Of a stretch of 64,000 nucleotides of DNA, positions 34,397 through 41,673 are shown piece by piece. The position numbers and the translations under genes are program-made. The notes beneath the pieces are model-generated. The model had not been told where the DNA came from. It worked only from the letters and a program-made list of their open reading frames with translations, and did no database searches. This stretch comes from Oscillibacter valericigenes Sjm18-20. Lineage in GTDB: Bacteria > Bacillota > Clostridia > Oscillospirales > Oscillospiraceae. Where the stretch lies: assembly GCA_000283575.1 (NCBI GenBank), contig AP012044.1:186001-250000 (forward strand), given 5' to 3'. Numbering within the stretch: the stretch's first letter is position 1; the number at the start of each line of letters is the position of its first letter.

Positions 34397-34454
34397 AATT
34401 GAAAGTGCACCTTCAGCCTGGCTTAATCGCTCATTTGAAGGTGCACTTTCAATT
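34397..34454. terminator. 19-bp hairpin between convergent genes
   Basis: 34397-34415 pairs perfectly with 34436-34454 with a 20-nt loop. It lies 12 bases past the regulator stop codon and touches the stop of the SprT-like gene, so it can end both transcripts. One arm is partly repeated at 32721-32732. Confidence 0.75.
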
Positions 34455-35104
34455 TATTCCGCTTCAACCATCTGTTGCATACAATCTCCGCAAAGGATGT
34501 TCACGGCTTTTGTGGCTCTCACGGACTGACCACAGCAGGGGCAAACCAGCTTGCGTGTGCTGCTTGGACGCTTGCCGCTGCCCATGGTCGGCGCTCCTAT
34601 CTGGGCGTTTCCGCTTGCCCCTATGCGGATTGCTGGCAGCATTGTGCATCGGCCTATGCGAATTTCGTTCCAGTCCTTGGACAATGCATATTCAATGAGG
34701 TTATCACCGGGGCGGGTGTTCCAGCCGTATTGTCCACAAGGGAAGCAGGTCAGTCCTCGCCTTTCCGCCTCGGCTTTGAACCGCCCGTTATGATACTTGC
34801 CGCCTCTGCTGGTGTCCTGTATGCCGTTCTCGCGGCAATAGAGGTGCACCATTTCATGTATCATAGTGTCAAGCGTTTCCTCTATGGCGTAGTTCAGCAC
34901 CTCGGCGGCTATGTTTAACTCGTAGGTACTGCCGTCCGGACGCTGCCACACCTTTGCTACGGAACAATGACCGTAGGTTCCGGGCTTGCTCTGCACAGTG
35001 ATGATGGGAACGGGAAGCCCACCTTCAAAAAAATCTGCATTGAGGGTATTGTAAATGTGTTCCAACTGAGATACGGCGCGGGACATTTTGGTGGTCTGTT
35101 TCAC
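34454..35104 (-). CDS. SprT-like zinc metalloprotease-fold protein
   Basis: 216 residues. The HEMVH motif (H-E-x-x-H) with a downstream His in KYHNGRF gives the zinc site of SprT/SPRTN-like proteins, which cleave DNA-protein crosslinks or act as DNA-linked proteases. The N-terminal SRAVSQLEHIYNTLNADFF is family-typical. A C-terminal zinc ribbon (CPCCG and CGDC) follows. Start: GTG at 35104 with GGGAGG 8 bases upstream. Such proteins are frequent on plasmids and integrative elements of Bacillota. A role in freeing covalently bound Rep is imaginable but unproven. Confidence 0.85.
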   Translation of the reverse strand: MKQTTKMSRAVSQLEHIYNTLNADFFEGGLPVPIITVQSKPGTYGHCSVAKVWQRPDGSTYELNIAAEVLNYAIEETLDTMIHEMVHLYCRENGIQDTSRGGKYHNGRFKAEAERRGLTCFPCGQYGWNTRPGDNLIEYALSKDWNEIRIGRCTMLPAIRIGASGNAQIGAPTMGSGKRPSSTRKLVCPCCGQSVRATKAVNILCGDCMQQMVEAE

Positions 35105-35308
35105 GGTCGTTTCCTCCCAAAGTTTTGTAGTGCGAAGCACGTTGCGCTTGCAACTGCTTGCTTTTCCAAGACTCCGCCACAAGAAGCCAGTCAAGGCTTC
35201 ACGAAGTGAACTCGGGAAAATGTGTGAAACAGATTTTTCAGCCTTGACTTGCTGCTTGGGGGGGGAAAAACGCTTTCAAGCTCCCTCCTCCGCAGAGATT
35301 AAAAGAAC

Positions 35309-35339
35309 AGACCGGCGTTCCATTACGGAGCGTCGGTCT
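35309..35339 (-). terminator. Terminator of the 299-residue gene
   Basis: A 13-bp stem with two wobble pairs (35309-35321 and 35327-35339), just after the stop of the leftward gene. Confidence 0.65.
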
Positions 35340-36237
35340 ATTTGGTTCGGTTGTTTTCTAGTTCGTATTTTTCCAATATATTTTGCTTTGCATCGTCAGA
35401 AATTAAATACTTAAACAATAGCAAAGAATCAAGTTCCATTTTGCCAAAGGGCAGTTTTCCAGCATCGTCCGGCCAAAAAAGTCCAATGGTAGAAAGCACT
35501 CGTAATTGCTCCAGCGGTCGTATTGCTTGAATTTTATTTTCAAATCCAATCCAGCTTTTTTTGACAGGTACAGAAAGAGTTTCTTCTCCCTCAATAATAC
35601 TTCTGATTGCTGTCCAGTGCTTCCATTCTTTACTTGTTGTCCGTTCCAGAATCGTGCTACTCGGTGCAGGAGCAAGCGTAAGCAGCAATTCATGCATGTT
35701 CATTATCTCTTTCTTGTTTTTCTTAATTAGGTTCATGATAAATAATTGGTCATCTGAATGAACACTAGCAATCGCATCCATATGTGTATTAAGTGCATAT
35801 GCAAATGCTGGCGGCAGTTTTAAAAACTCCGGCTTCATATCAAGCAACGCTTCATTTATCTTATTTGGAGATTGTGGCCCCGAATTTTGAAGTAAATCAT
35901 CCATGTCATCGCAGAAAGAAATTCGGAGTAGCAGTCTGATATATTCTCTTTTCTCTGTATCCTCCCAATTTTTGCGCACAGTATCTTGAACCAGTTTTGA
36001 GGCTTTTGATGTTATTGGTCTTTTTAAATATAGCTCCATCGCTTTATCAAAGTCATTCGGAAAATTTTGATAGTTGGGTATGCTGCCTCGGCGCTTGGCC
36101 ATTGCAAAGGTATTTGCATTTTTCGCAGTTTTCTGTTGTGAAATAATTTCACCAAAGCGATTATCATTTATTCCGAGCAGCTTCGGAACAGAAGAAAACA
36201 CGTAAACACGCAGGGCAGCAAAATCTTTTGTATCCAT
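35338..36237 (-). CDS. Unknown 299-residue cytosolic protein (element cargo)
   Basis: No recognised domain. Mostly helical by composition, with a basic stretch near residues 37-60 (SQQKTAKNANTFAMAKRRGSI) and no signal peptide or membrane segment. AAGGTGG lies upstream of the ATG at 36237. It has its own terminator and faces the replication module across a palindromic region. Its place among cargo genes, opposite to the core module, is where defence or fitness genes are often found; this is inference from position only. Confidence 0.6.
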   Translation of the reverse strand: MDTKDFAALRVYVFSSVPKLLGINDNRFGEIISQQKTAKNANTFAMAKRRGSIPNYQNFPNDFDKAMELYLKRPITSKASKLVQDTVRKNWEDTEKREYIRLLLRISFCDDMDDLLQNSGPQSPNKINEALLDMKPEFLKLPPAFAYALNTHMDAIASVHSDDQLFIMNLIKKNKKEIMNMHELLLTLAPAPSSTILERTTSKEWKHWTAIRSIIEGEETLSVPVKKSWIGFENKIQAIRPLEQLRVLSTIGLFWPDDAGKLPFGKMELDSLLLFKYLISDDAKQNILEKYELENNRTK

Positions 36238-36330
36238 ATACTACCACCTTGAAAGTTTAACATTTTGTAAAAAAATTTTTGGTTTAGACGTGAATGCCCT
36301 TTGAAGAAATCGGTGTTAGGATAATCACAT

Positions 36331-36344
36331 CAAAAGCGCTTTTG
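36331..36344. promoter_or_regulatory. 14-bp palindrome upstream of the replication/transfer module
   Basis: CAAAAGCGCTTTTG is a perfect palindrome 27 bases before the start of the first module gene. Candidate operator. Confidence 0.45.
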
Positions 36345-36370
36345 AAATATTTTTTCAAGGAGGTTTTCAC

Positions 36371-36601
36371 ATGAAAACTACGCTTCGCGGATACAAGCAG
36401 CTCGACTTCACGTCCAATGATGGAAAAGCCGTGAAAGGCACGAAACTCTTTGTCACATTCCCCAGCAACGGAACAACCGGTGAGGAAACGGCCAGCTTGT
36501 TTATCTCTGCTGATAAGACGCTGCCAAAGCTCGTAGTGGGCAGCTCTTACGTGGCTGATTTCAACACAAAGGGTAGGCTTCTCAGCATCACTGAGAGCTA
36601 A
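36371..36601 (+). CDS. Small beta-rich protein, possibly OB-fold ssDNA-binding
   Basis: 76 residues with alternating beta-strand pattern (KTTLRGYKQLDFTS, GTKLFVTFPS, ASLFISADK, SYVADFNTKGRLLSI). Small proteins of this pattern precede rolling-circle replication genes on other Bacillota elements and probably bind single-stranded DNA. That assignment rests on pattern and position, not on a motif. CAAGGAGG is upstream of the ATG. First gene of the module. Confidence 0.6.
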   Translation: MKTTLRGYKQLDFTSNDGKAVKGTKLFVTFPSNGTTGEETASLFISADKTLPKLVVGSSYVADFNTKGRLLSITES

Positions 36602-36675
36602 TGAAAATGCTTCATGCCCAGCTCAAGCGCGCGGGGCTGGGCGTGAAGGAGCACAATTATGAAAGGAGCACAGTC

Positions 36676-36894
36676 ATGTCATTTCAATTTTCGGATGAAA
36701 CCCTAAGAGCACTTGCACGCGCAATCGAATACTATCTCGTCCACTATGTGGACGAGTTGGAAAAGACAGGCAACGGCGCTTCCTTTAAGGAAAATAATGC
36801 CGCAGCCTCCGAGGAGGATTACCGGCTCCGTGAGATCATCAACGCATTTGATCTTAAGCGCTTCTTCGATACCAGCACGCTTATGCGGTTCTGA
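36676..36894 (+). CDS. Small helical protein, unknown
   Basis: 72 residues, all-helical, acidic centre, ending FDLKRFFDTSTLMRF. GAAAGGAG precedes ATG 36676, which is preferred over the upstream ATG at 36601 that overlaps the previous stop. Not recognised; likely an accessory factor of the replication/transfer module. Confidence 0.5.
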   Translation: MSFQFSDETLRALARAIEYYLVHYVDELEKTGNGASFKENNAAASEEDYRLREIINAFDLKRFFDTSTLMRF

Positions 36895-36902
36895 AACACG
36901 CA

Positions 36903-36930
36903 GCATAGGGGCGGTTCGCCGCCCCTATGC
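36903..36930 (+). terminator. 12-bp hairpin with UUCG loop
   Basis: 36903-36914 pairs perfectly with 36919-36930 around TTCG, an extra-stable tetraloop. There is no U-tract; it is immediately upstream of the ribosome-binding site of the membrane protein, so it may stabilise or attenuate the transcript. Confidence 0.65.
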
Positions 36931-36947
36931 GGAAAGGAACTACTCTT

Positions 36948-37721
36948 ATGAAAGACTTAATTTGGTTTATCGTCCATCCAACCAAAGCACTCAAAGACGC
37001 CTGCTCGGAAAAAAGCTGGAGTGTATTTACGGTTCTCGTCTTCTTTTATTTTGCACTGCTGGCGGTTTTGATATTGTTCGTCATATATGTTTTCGCTTTT
37101 CTAAGCGGGGCAATCGCCAGCGCATACAACAGACATAAAGAAGAAATCGACTTTGGCATTTGCTTGATCGGCGGTTTTGCTGCACTTTGTTACTACTTCA
37201 AACAACGCAAGAAGCCACAGAAGCAGCCACCTGCGCAGCAGCCGGACGTGAGCATTGAAAAGGAAGCCGCAGAAAGAACCTACAAGAACATTGCGAGTGT
37301 TATTCTGTCGGTGTTCCAGAAATCGGCAAGCATATTTCCGCTCGTCTCCCCTGTCACTGTTCCTGACATTTTCAGTCCTGCAAGGGCAAGAAAAGAAGGA
37401 GAGAGTTGGTTTTACCACTATGCCATGGTTAAAAACGCGAAAGAGGTTGATGCGGACGCTGTCAAGCGCTTTCTCAATGACGAGCTGACGCGCATTCTGT
37501 TCGATCATGAAGCTCATGGCCTCGCACGAAACACGGTATACGTTGAGGGCGTGGAATATCCGGCGCTGGTGGTCACCACGGTGAAAGATACCGGCTCATA
37601 CCTTGAGATCAGTATAGCGGTCACGTCCATCAGCGTCAAGAGGCTCCTTGACTTTCGCCACGCGGCCACGCTCAACCAGCAGAGAAAGGCGGCGAATGCC
37701 GATGACGAACAGTTCATTTAG
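36948..37721 (+). CDS. Membrane protein of the transfer module
   Basis: 257 residues. Two transmembrane helices near the N-terminus (SVFTVLVFFYFALLAVLILF and FGICLIGGFAALCYYF) with a basic cytosolic region after (KQRKKPQKQPPAQQ), then a soluble alpha/beta domain of about 170 residues. ATG 36948 has AAAGGA upstream. Its 3' end overlaps the start of the FtsK/HerA ATPase by 26 bases. Because the ATPase itself lacks membrane helices, this protein could anchor it; that is inference. Confidence 0.6.
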   Translation: MKDLIWFIVHPTKALKDACSEKSWSVFTVLVFFYFALLAVLILFVIYVFAFLSGAIASAYNRHKEEIDFGICLIGGFAALCYYFKQRKKPQKQPPAQQPDVSIEKEAAERTYKNIASVILSVFQKSASIFPLVSPVTVPDIFSPARARKEGESWFYHYAMVKNAKEVDADAVKRFLNDELTRILFDHEAHGLARNTVYVEGVEYPALVVTTVKDTGSYLEISIAVTSISVKRLLDFRHAATLNQQRKAANADDEQFI

Positions 37722-38442
37722 AGCTAGAGCCGTTGTTCCTTTAGTCTATGATGCGGCGATGCTAGAAGCGGGAGTAAAGTCTTACGTCAACTGGCTGCCG
37801 GAGCGTCAGCCCATGCTGCTCATCACTGGCGGTACTGGCTCCGGCAAGACCTATTTCATCTTGCTGCTCATAGGGAAGCTTGCAACGTATATTCCCGACG
37901 CTGAAATATTCCTTTGTGACTTCAAAAATATAGACTTCCGCAAGTTTGCAGACTGCTCGCGCCATTGGGCGTATGAGGCTTGTGACGAGGGATTGAACGC
38001 CTTTTATGAGAGCTTTCAAGCGCGGCTCCATGGTAAAGATACCACCACCAATCGTAAGTTCCTTATCTTCGACGAATGGGCCGCCTTCGTCCTGTCCCAT
38101 GACAAGAAAGTTTCAGAGGAGGTCAAGCGCAGACTTTCCACGCTGCTGCTCATGGGGCGTGGAGCACAGCACCACCTAATAATTGGGCTGCAACGGGCTG
38201 ACGCACAGCTGTTCCCGATGGGCGGGCGCGATCAGTTTGGCGCAATCCTCGCGCTGGGTAATCTCTCTAAGGAACAAAAGCTCATGCTATTTCCAGATTG
38301 CCGCGACGATATGACCGCCACGAACGGGCGTGGAGAGGGGTATTTATCGTTTGATGGCGAACCGCTCAAGCGTGTCCGTGTGCCGACGGTAACGAACGTT
38401 GAAAGCCTCAATGCAGCAATCCGCGACGGTCTTACCCGTTAG
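37696..38442 (+). CDS. FtsK/HerA-type DNA translocase (coupling-protein-like)
   Basis: 248 residues. Walker A GGTGSGKT (45-52), Walker B FLIFDEW (Asp126, Glu127) and GRGAQHHLIIGLQRAD, equivalent to the FtsK GRAxGxHxxxATQRP block. The DFKNIDF segment matches the FtsK D-x-K-G-V-D region. No transmembrane or gamma domain, so it is a minimal motor. In Bacillota such TcpA-like ATPases bring the initiator-bound strand to a secretion channel. Start 37696 has AAAGG 6 bases upstream and lies inside the preceding gene. Confidence 0.85.
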   Translation: MPMTNSSFRARAVVPLVYDAAMLEAGVKSYVNWLPERQPMLLITGGTGSGKTYFILLLIGKLATYIPDAEIFLCDFKNIDFRKFADCSRHWAYEACDEGLNAFYESFQARLHGKDTTTNRKFLIFDEWAAFVLSHDKKVSEEVKRRLSTLLLMGRGAQHHLIIGLQRADAQLFPMGGRDQFGAILALGNLSKEQKLMLFPDCRDDMTATNGRGEGYLSFDGEPLKRVRVPTVTNVESLNAAIRDGLTR

Positions 38443-38529
38443 AGGAACCTGCGGCGTGTGCGGGCGGCGGCGTGGCGAAGCCGTAAGCCGCCACACGCAT
38501 TCAGCCGCCCGCTGTGCGGAGCACGGCGG

Positions 38530-38638
38530 AAAGCCGTGGCTATCATTGCCCACGGCTTTGTCGCAAAAGGCTGTAGGTACTCAGGCACAATGCCTTACGC
38601 AGCTACACGGCGGTTGTCGCAGCGATCGCAATGTCGCA
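38530..38638 (+). other. Candidate replication origin: stem-loop plus iterons
   Basis: A perfect 10-bp stem (38530-38539 with 38550-38559) presents a 10-base loop, CTATCATTGC, that agrees with the geminivirus-type nonamer TAATATTAC at 6 of 9 positions. Three copies of TGTCGCA follow at 38559, 38615 and 38632, the last two 17 bases apart. Stem-loop plus short repeats next to rep is the usual layout of rolling-circle origins with HUH initiators. GC-rich inverted repeats fill 38450-38520. The nick site itself is not proven. Confidence 0.5.
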
Positions 38639-38655
38639 CAAAGGAGATGGTAAAA

Positions 38656-39663
38656 ATGCGCGACACTCAGAGCAGAAGATATTTTGTAACGATCAATAAT
38701 CCAATTGAGCACGGATACACCCGTGAAAGTATTCGAGAAAAAATCAAAACTCTCAAATCTTTGGTGTATTTTTGTGCTGCCGAGGAAAAGGGACTTGAAA
38801 ACGGCACCCATCATATCCACATCTACATAGCATTCTCCTCTGGCGTTCGCTTCTCTACCATGAAAAACGTTTTCTCCCTCGGCGGTGATATCGAACCGGC
38901 AAAGGGTTCCTCCGCTGAGAATCGGGACTACGTTTGCAAGTCCGGCAAGTGGGAGAATGGCGAAAAAAGCGATACCAAAATAGAAGGAACTTTTGAGGAA
39001 TACGGAGAAATGCCGATAGAGCATCAAGGTGTGAGTGGAGAAGAAGCTGCTATTATTGAGCGTATTCGTAACGGAGCGACTAACGTGGACATTCTCAATG
39101 AATTCCCACACTATCTGCGTGGCCTACGTGATATTGAATACGTCCGTCAAGCACTTCGCGCCGAGGAATATCGTGACAAATGGCGCGACCTTGAAACCAC
39201 TTACATTTGGGGAACCACGGGAGCCGGAAAAACGCGCTTCGTTATGGAGAACTTCGGTTATGGCAACGTATACGCCGTGAATGACTACAAGCATCCCTTT
39301 GACGGCTACGCCGGTGAAAGCGTAATTCTTTTCGACGAGTTCGCCAGCAGCTTTCGAATACAAGATATGAACAACTATTTGGACGGCTACCCCTTGGCAC
39401 TCCCGGCACGATATTCAAACAAGCAAGCCTGTTATGACCGCGTTTTTATTGTCAGCAACCTTGATCTGCGCGACCAGTATTCCCTTGTCCGTATCAACCA
39501 ATATGAAGTCTGGGCTGCATTTATCCGGCGCATTCATAAGGTTATTCGATTTTATGCAGACGGCTCAAAGCAGGAGTACAAAACCCATGATTATCTCTAT
39601 GGCTCCGGCACGTGGAAGGAACTGCCCGCCGATACGCCGACACCGTTTACGAGTTTAGAATAG
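38656..39663 (+). CDS. CRESS-type replication initiator: HUH endonuclease plus SF3 helicase
   Basis: 335 residues. Motif I is YFVTINN (9-15), motif II HHIHIY with the His53-x-His55 pair, and motif III YVCK with nucleophile Tyr92 and Lys95: the three rolling-circle motifs. The C-terminal half has Walker A GTTGAGKT (186-193), Walker B VILFDEF (223-229) and motif C VFIVSN with Asn268, a superfamily-3 helicase. This is the domain order of Reps from CRESS-DNA viruses and related bacterial plasmids. ATG 38656 follows AAAGGAG; a 66-codon upstream extension is non-coding origin sequence. It should nick the origin and drive rolling-circle replication, and possibly act as relaxase. Confidence 0.93.
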   Translation: MRDTQSRRYFVTINNPIEHGYTRESIREKIKTLKSLVYFCAAEEKGLENGTHHIHIYIAFSSGVRFSTMKNVFSLGGDIEPAKGSSAENRDYVCKSGKWENGEKSDTKIEGTFEEYGEMPIEHQGVSGEEAAIIERIRNGATNVDILNEFPHYLRGLRDIEYVRQALRAEEYRDKWRDLETTYIWGTTGAGKTRFVMENFGYGNVYAVNDYKHPFDGYAGESVILFDEFASSFRIQDMNNYLDGYPLALPARYSNKQACYDRVFIVSNLDLRDQYSLVRINQYEVWAAFIRRIHKVIRFYADGSKQEYKTHDYLYGSGTWKELPADTPTPFTSLE

Positions 39664-39675
39664 AGGTATTTCAAA

Positions 39676-39876
39676 GTGAGTGAAGAAGTAATCGTACCAT
39701 TTGCAGACTATCCAGACATCGTAACGCCGGAAGATCTGATAAAGATGCTTCGGATTGGGCGAAATGCAGCGTACAAGCTAATACACAGCGGCGAGATTGC
39801 CAGCTTTCGAGTTGGAAAGCATTATAAGATAACGAAACAGAGTGTTATAGCGTATGTTTCGCAATACAAAGCCTGA
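39676..39876 (+). CDS. Excisionase-like HTH protein
   Basis: 66 residues with a MerR/excisionase-type HTH: IVTPEDLIKMLRIGRNAAYKLIHSGEI followed by the wing FRVGKHYKITKQSVIAYV. Start GTG at 39676, 12 bases after the rep stop. Located between rep and int, the normal place for a recombination directionality factor. Confidence 0.85.
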   Translation: MSEEVIVPFADYPDIVTPEDLIKMLRIGRNAAYKLIHSGEIASFRVGKHYKITKQSVIAYVSQYKA

Positions 39877-39967
39877 GAATGCGGGCTAAGCCCTTGATAT
39901 TTTAGAACATTTCCTGTATAACTATTGTATCAGTGATGGACTGCCTGATAACAGAAGGAGGATAGAA

Positions 39968-41116
39968 ATGACAGGCAGTCTACAAATAAAATCAGGAACC
40001 TTTTACGCAGTCCTGAATTACAAGGACAAAAACGGAAAGCGCAAGCAGAAATGGATATGTCTGAATTTACCAGAGAAGAACAACAAGCGCAAGGCAGAAC
40101 AGCGGCTAAGCGAGCTGCTTGCAGAAAACGAAGGTACAGCATATATCGAACCGGCGAAGATTTTGTTTTGCGATTATGTCAAGCAGTGGGTGGAGGCATC
40201 AAAGGATAACGTACAAGTCACTACATACGATAATTACGTTTATATGCTCAACCGGCACATATACCCGTACTTCAAGAGCGCGAATCTCCCGCTAAACAAA
40301 ATCACGCCTTCCGTTATTCAAAAGTATCATGCTGACAAGCTGACGGAGGGCTTAAGTCCGAACACCGTAATCAAGCATCACGCCATCATTCGAACAACCT
40401 TGCAGCAAGCGTATAAAGCGAAGCTTGTAAAGGAAAATGCCGCTGACCTCGTAGAAAAGCCAAAGCGAACGAAGTATCACGGCAACTTTTACAATGCGGC
40501 TGAAATGAACGCGCTACTCGCAGTTGCAAAAGGCTCAACAATCGAAACCCCGGTATTCCTTGCGGCATATTTCGGACTGCGACGCTCGGAGATTATCGGG
40601 CTTTGCTGGGATGCAATAGATTTCACCAACAAGACTTTGACGGTAAGACACAAAGTTGTCCGCGCAAAAAAGGATGGTAAAATGACAATCAAGGCAACGG
40701 ACGATTTGAAAACCCAATCCAGCTATCGTGTGCTGCCACTTGATGATGCGCTGCTTGCATACTTAAAGGCTGTCAAGGCACAGCAGTCGTATAACCGTGA
40801 GAGAAACGGCAATTGCCATAACCACGAATACGATGATTATGTGTGCGTCAACGAGATGGGAGATTTACTGAATCCGGACTACGTTACAAGCGCCTTTGAA
40901 AAAATCATCAGAAACAACGGTCTAAAGTCAATCAGGTTTCACGACCTTCGACACTCCTGCGCTTCGCTTCTGCTGGCGCTGGGCTACTCCATGAAGGACA
41001 TTCAAGAATGGCTCGGGCACAGCAACTACCAAACTACGGCAAACCTGTACAGCCATATTGACCCAAAGAACAAGCAAAACATGATACAGGGGCTTTCTAA
41101 CGCCCTGACTATTTGA
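39968..41116 (+). CDS. Tyrosine integrase of the element
   Basis: 382 residues. An AP2-like arm-binding start (SGTFYAVLNYKDKNGKRKQKW), a core-binding domain (about 65-165) and a catalytic domain with Arg205 (GLRRSE), His325 and Arg328 (HDLRH), His351 (LGHSN) and nucleophile Tyr361 (ANLYSHI). All catalytic residues are present, so it should be active. AGAAGGAGG lies upstream of the ATG. It ends 88 bases from the tRNA-fMet att copy, as expected for an integrase that targets that gene. Confidence 0.95.
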   Translation: MTGSLQIKSGTFYAVLNYKDKNGKRKQKWICLNLPEKNNKRKAEQRLSELLAENEGTAYIEPAKILFCDYVKQWVEASKDNVQVTTYDNYVYMLNRHIYPYFKSANLPLNKITPSVIQKYHADKLTEGLSPNTVIKHHAIIRTTLQQAYKAKLVKENAADLVEKPKRTKYHGNFYNAAEMNALLAVAKGSTIETPVFLAAYFGLRRSEIIGLCWDAIDFTNKTLTVRHKVVRAKKDGKMTIKATDDLKTQSSYRVLPLDDALLAYLKAVKAQQSYNRERNGNCHNHEYDDYVCVNEMGDLLNPDYVTSAFEKIIRNNGLKSIRFHDLRHSCASLLLALGYSMKDIQEWLGHSNYQTTANLYSHIDPKNKQNMIQGLSNALTI

Positions 41117-41170
41117 ATTGTTAGAAGGATGTTAGAAAAACTGAAAAAACGCAATGTATTTTGGATAAGA

Positions 41171-41203
41171 AAAAAGTCCTGTAACCATTGCGATTACAAG
41201 ACT

Positions 41204-41207
<4 letters not shown>
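41171..41207 (-). terminator. Terminator of the tRNA-Leu/tRNA-fMet transcript
   Basis: 14-bp stem with one mismatch (41171-41184 and 41194-41207). On the minus strand it follows the CCA end of tRNA-fMet directly and ends in T-rich sequence. It belongs to the element side, replacing the chromosomal hairpin now at 32398-32433. Confidence 0.8.
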
Positions 41208-41284
<77 letters not shown>

Positions 41285-41310
41285 ATATCATTACTACGCA
41301 CAAATACCGA

Positions 41311-41397
41311 TGGTGCCGGTGACCGGACTCGAACCGGTATAGCATCGCTGCCGGGGGATTTTAAGTCCCCTGTGTCTACCAATTCCACCACACCGGC
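41311..41397 (-). tRNA. tRNA-Leu (TAA)
   Basis: 87 nt including CCA, with a class II long variable arm and anticodon TAA in GACTTAAAATC. It precedes tRNA-fMet by 26 bases in one transcript. Confidence 0.95.
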
Positions 41398-41414
41398 AGA
41401 TATCGGCAAGAACT

Positions 41415-41444
41415 AGAATACCATACACTATATCCATCTGTCAA
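41415..41444 (-). promoter_or_regulatory. Promoter of the tRNA-Leu/tRNA-fMet unit
   Basis: On the minus strand, TTGACA (41439-41444) and TATTCT (41415-41420) with an 18-base spacer, ending 17 bases before tRNA-Leu. Confidence 0.7.
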
Positions 41445-41557
41445 GTCTGTTTCATAAAAATATTATATTTTTTTAGCAGCACGATTCCGTGCAATTTCTT
41501 GCCGCTGTCTGCGTATACTAGTTGAGATATGTATTTGAGAGGAGGCACAGTACGCGT

Positions 41558-41629
41558 ATGGACGGCTCCCAGACAAGCGATGTGGACGATTTGATTTTTC
41601 AGGACAGCTGGCTGACCAGCGACCGATAA
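41558..41629 (+). CDS. Possible 23-residue acidic microprotein
   Basis: The ATG at 41558 is preceded by GAGAGGAGG (12 bases) and the 24-codon frame ends 1 base before a terminator with a seven-T tail. The peptide is acidic (DVDDLIFQDSWL). A ribosome-binding site plus terminator around so short a frame is suggestive; the sequence itself is not recognised. Confidence 0.4.
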   Translation: MDGSQTSDVDDLIFQDSWLTSDR

Positions 41630-41630
41630 G

Positions 41631-41663
41631 AGGCGAGGCGCAGGGTACGCCCCGCCTTTTTTA
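41631..41663 (+). terminator. Intrinsic terminator
   Basis: 10-bp stem (41631-41640 and 41648-41657) with one wobble pair, then T7. It terminates the small plus-strand unit. Confidence 0.85.
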
Positions 41664-41673
41664 GCTTCAGGGC

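Noticed and set aside
35258-35265. Run of eight G residues
   Set aside because: It lies in a non-coding gap, so phase variation of a gene by slippage is not supported.
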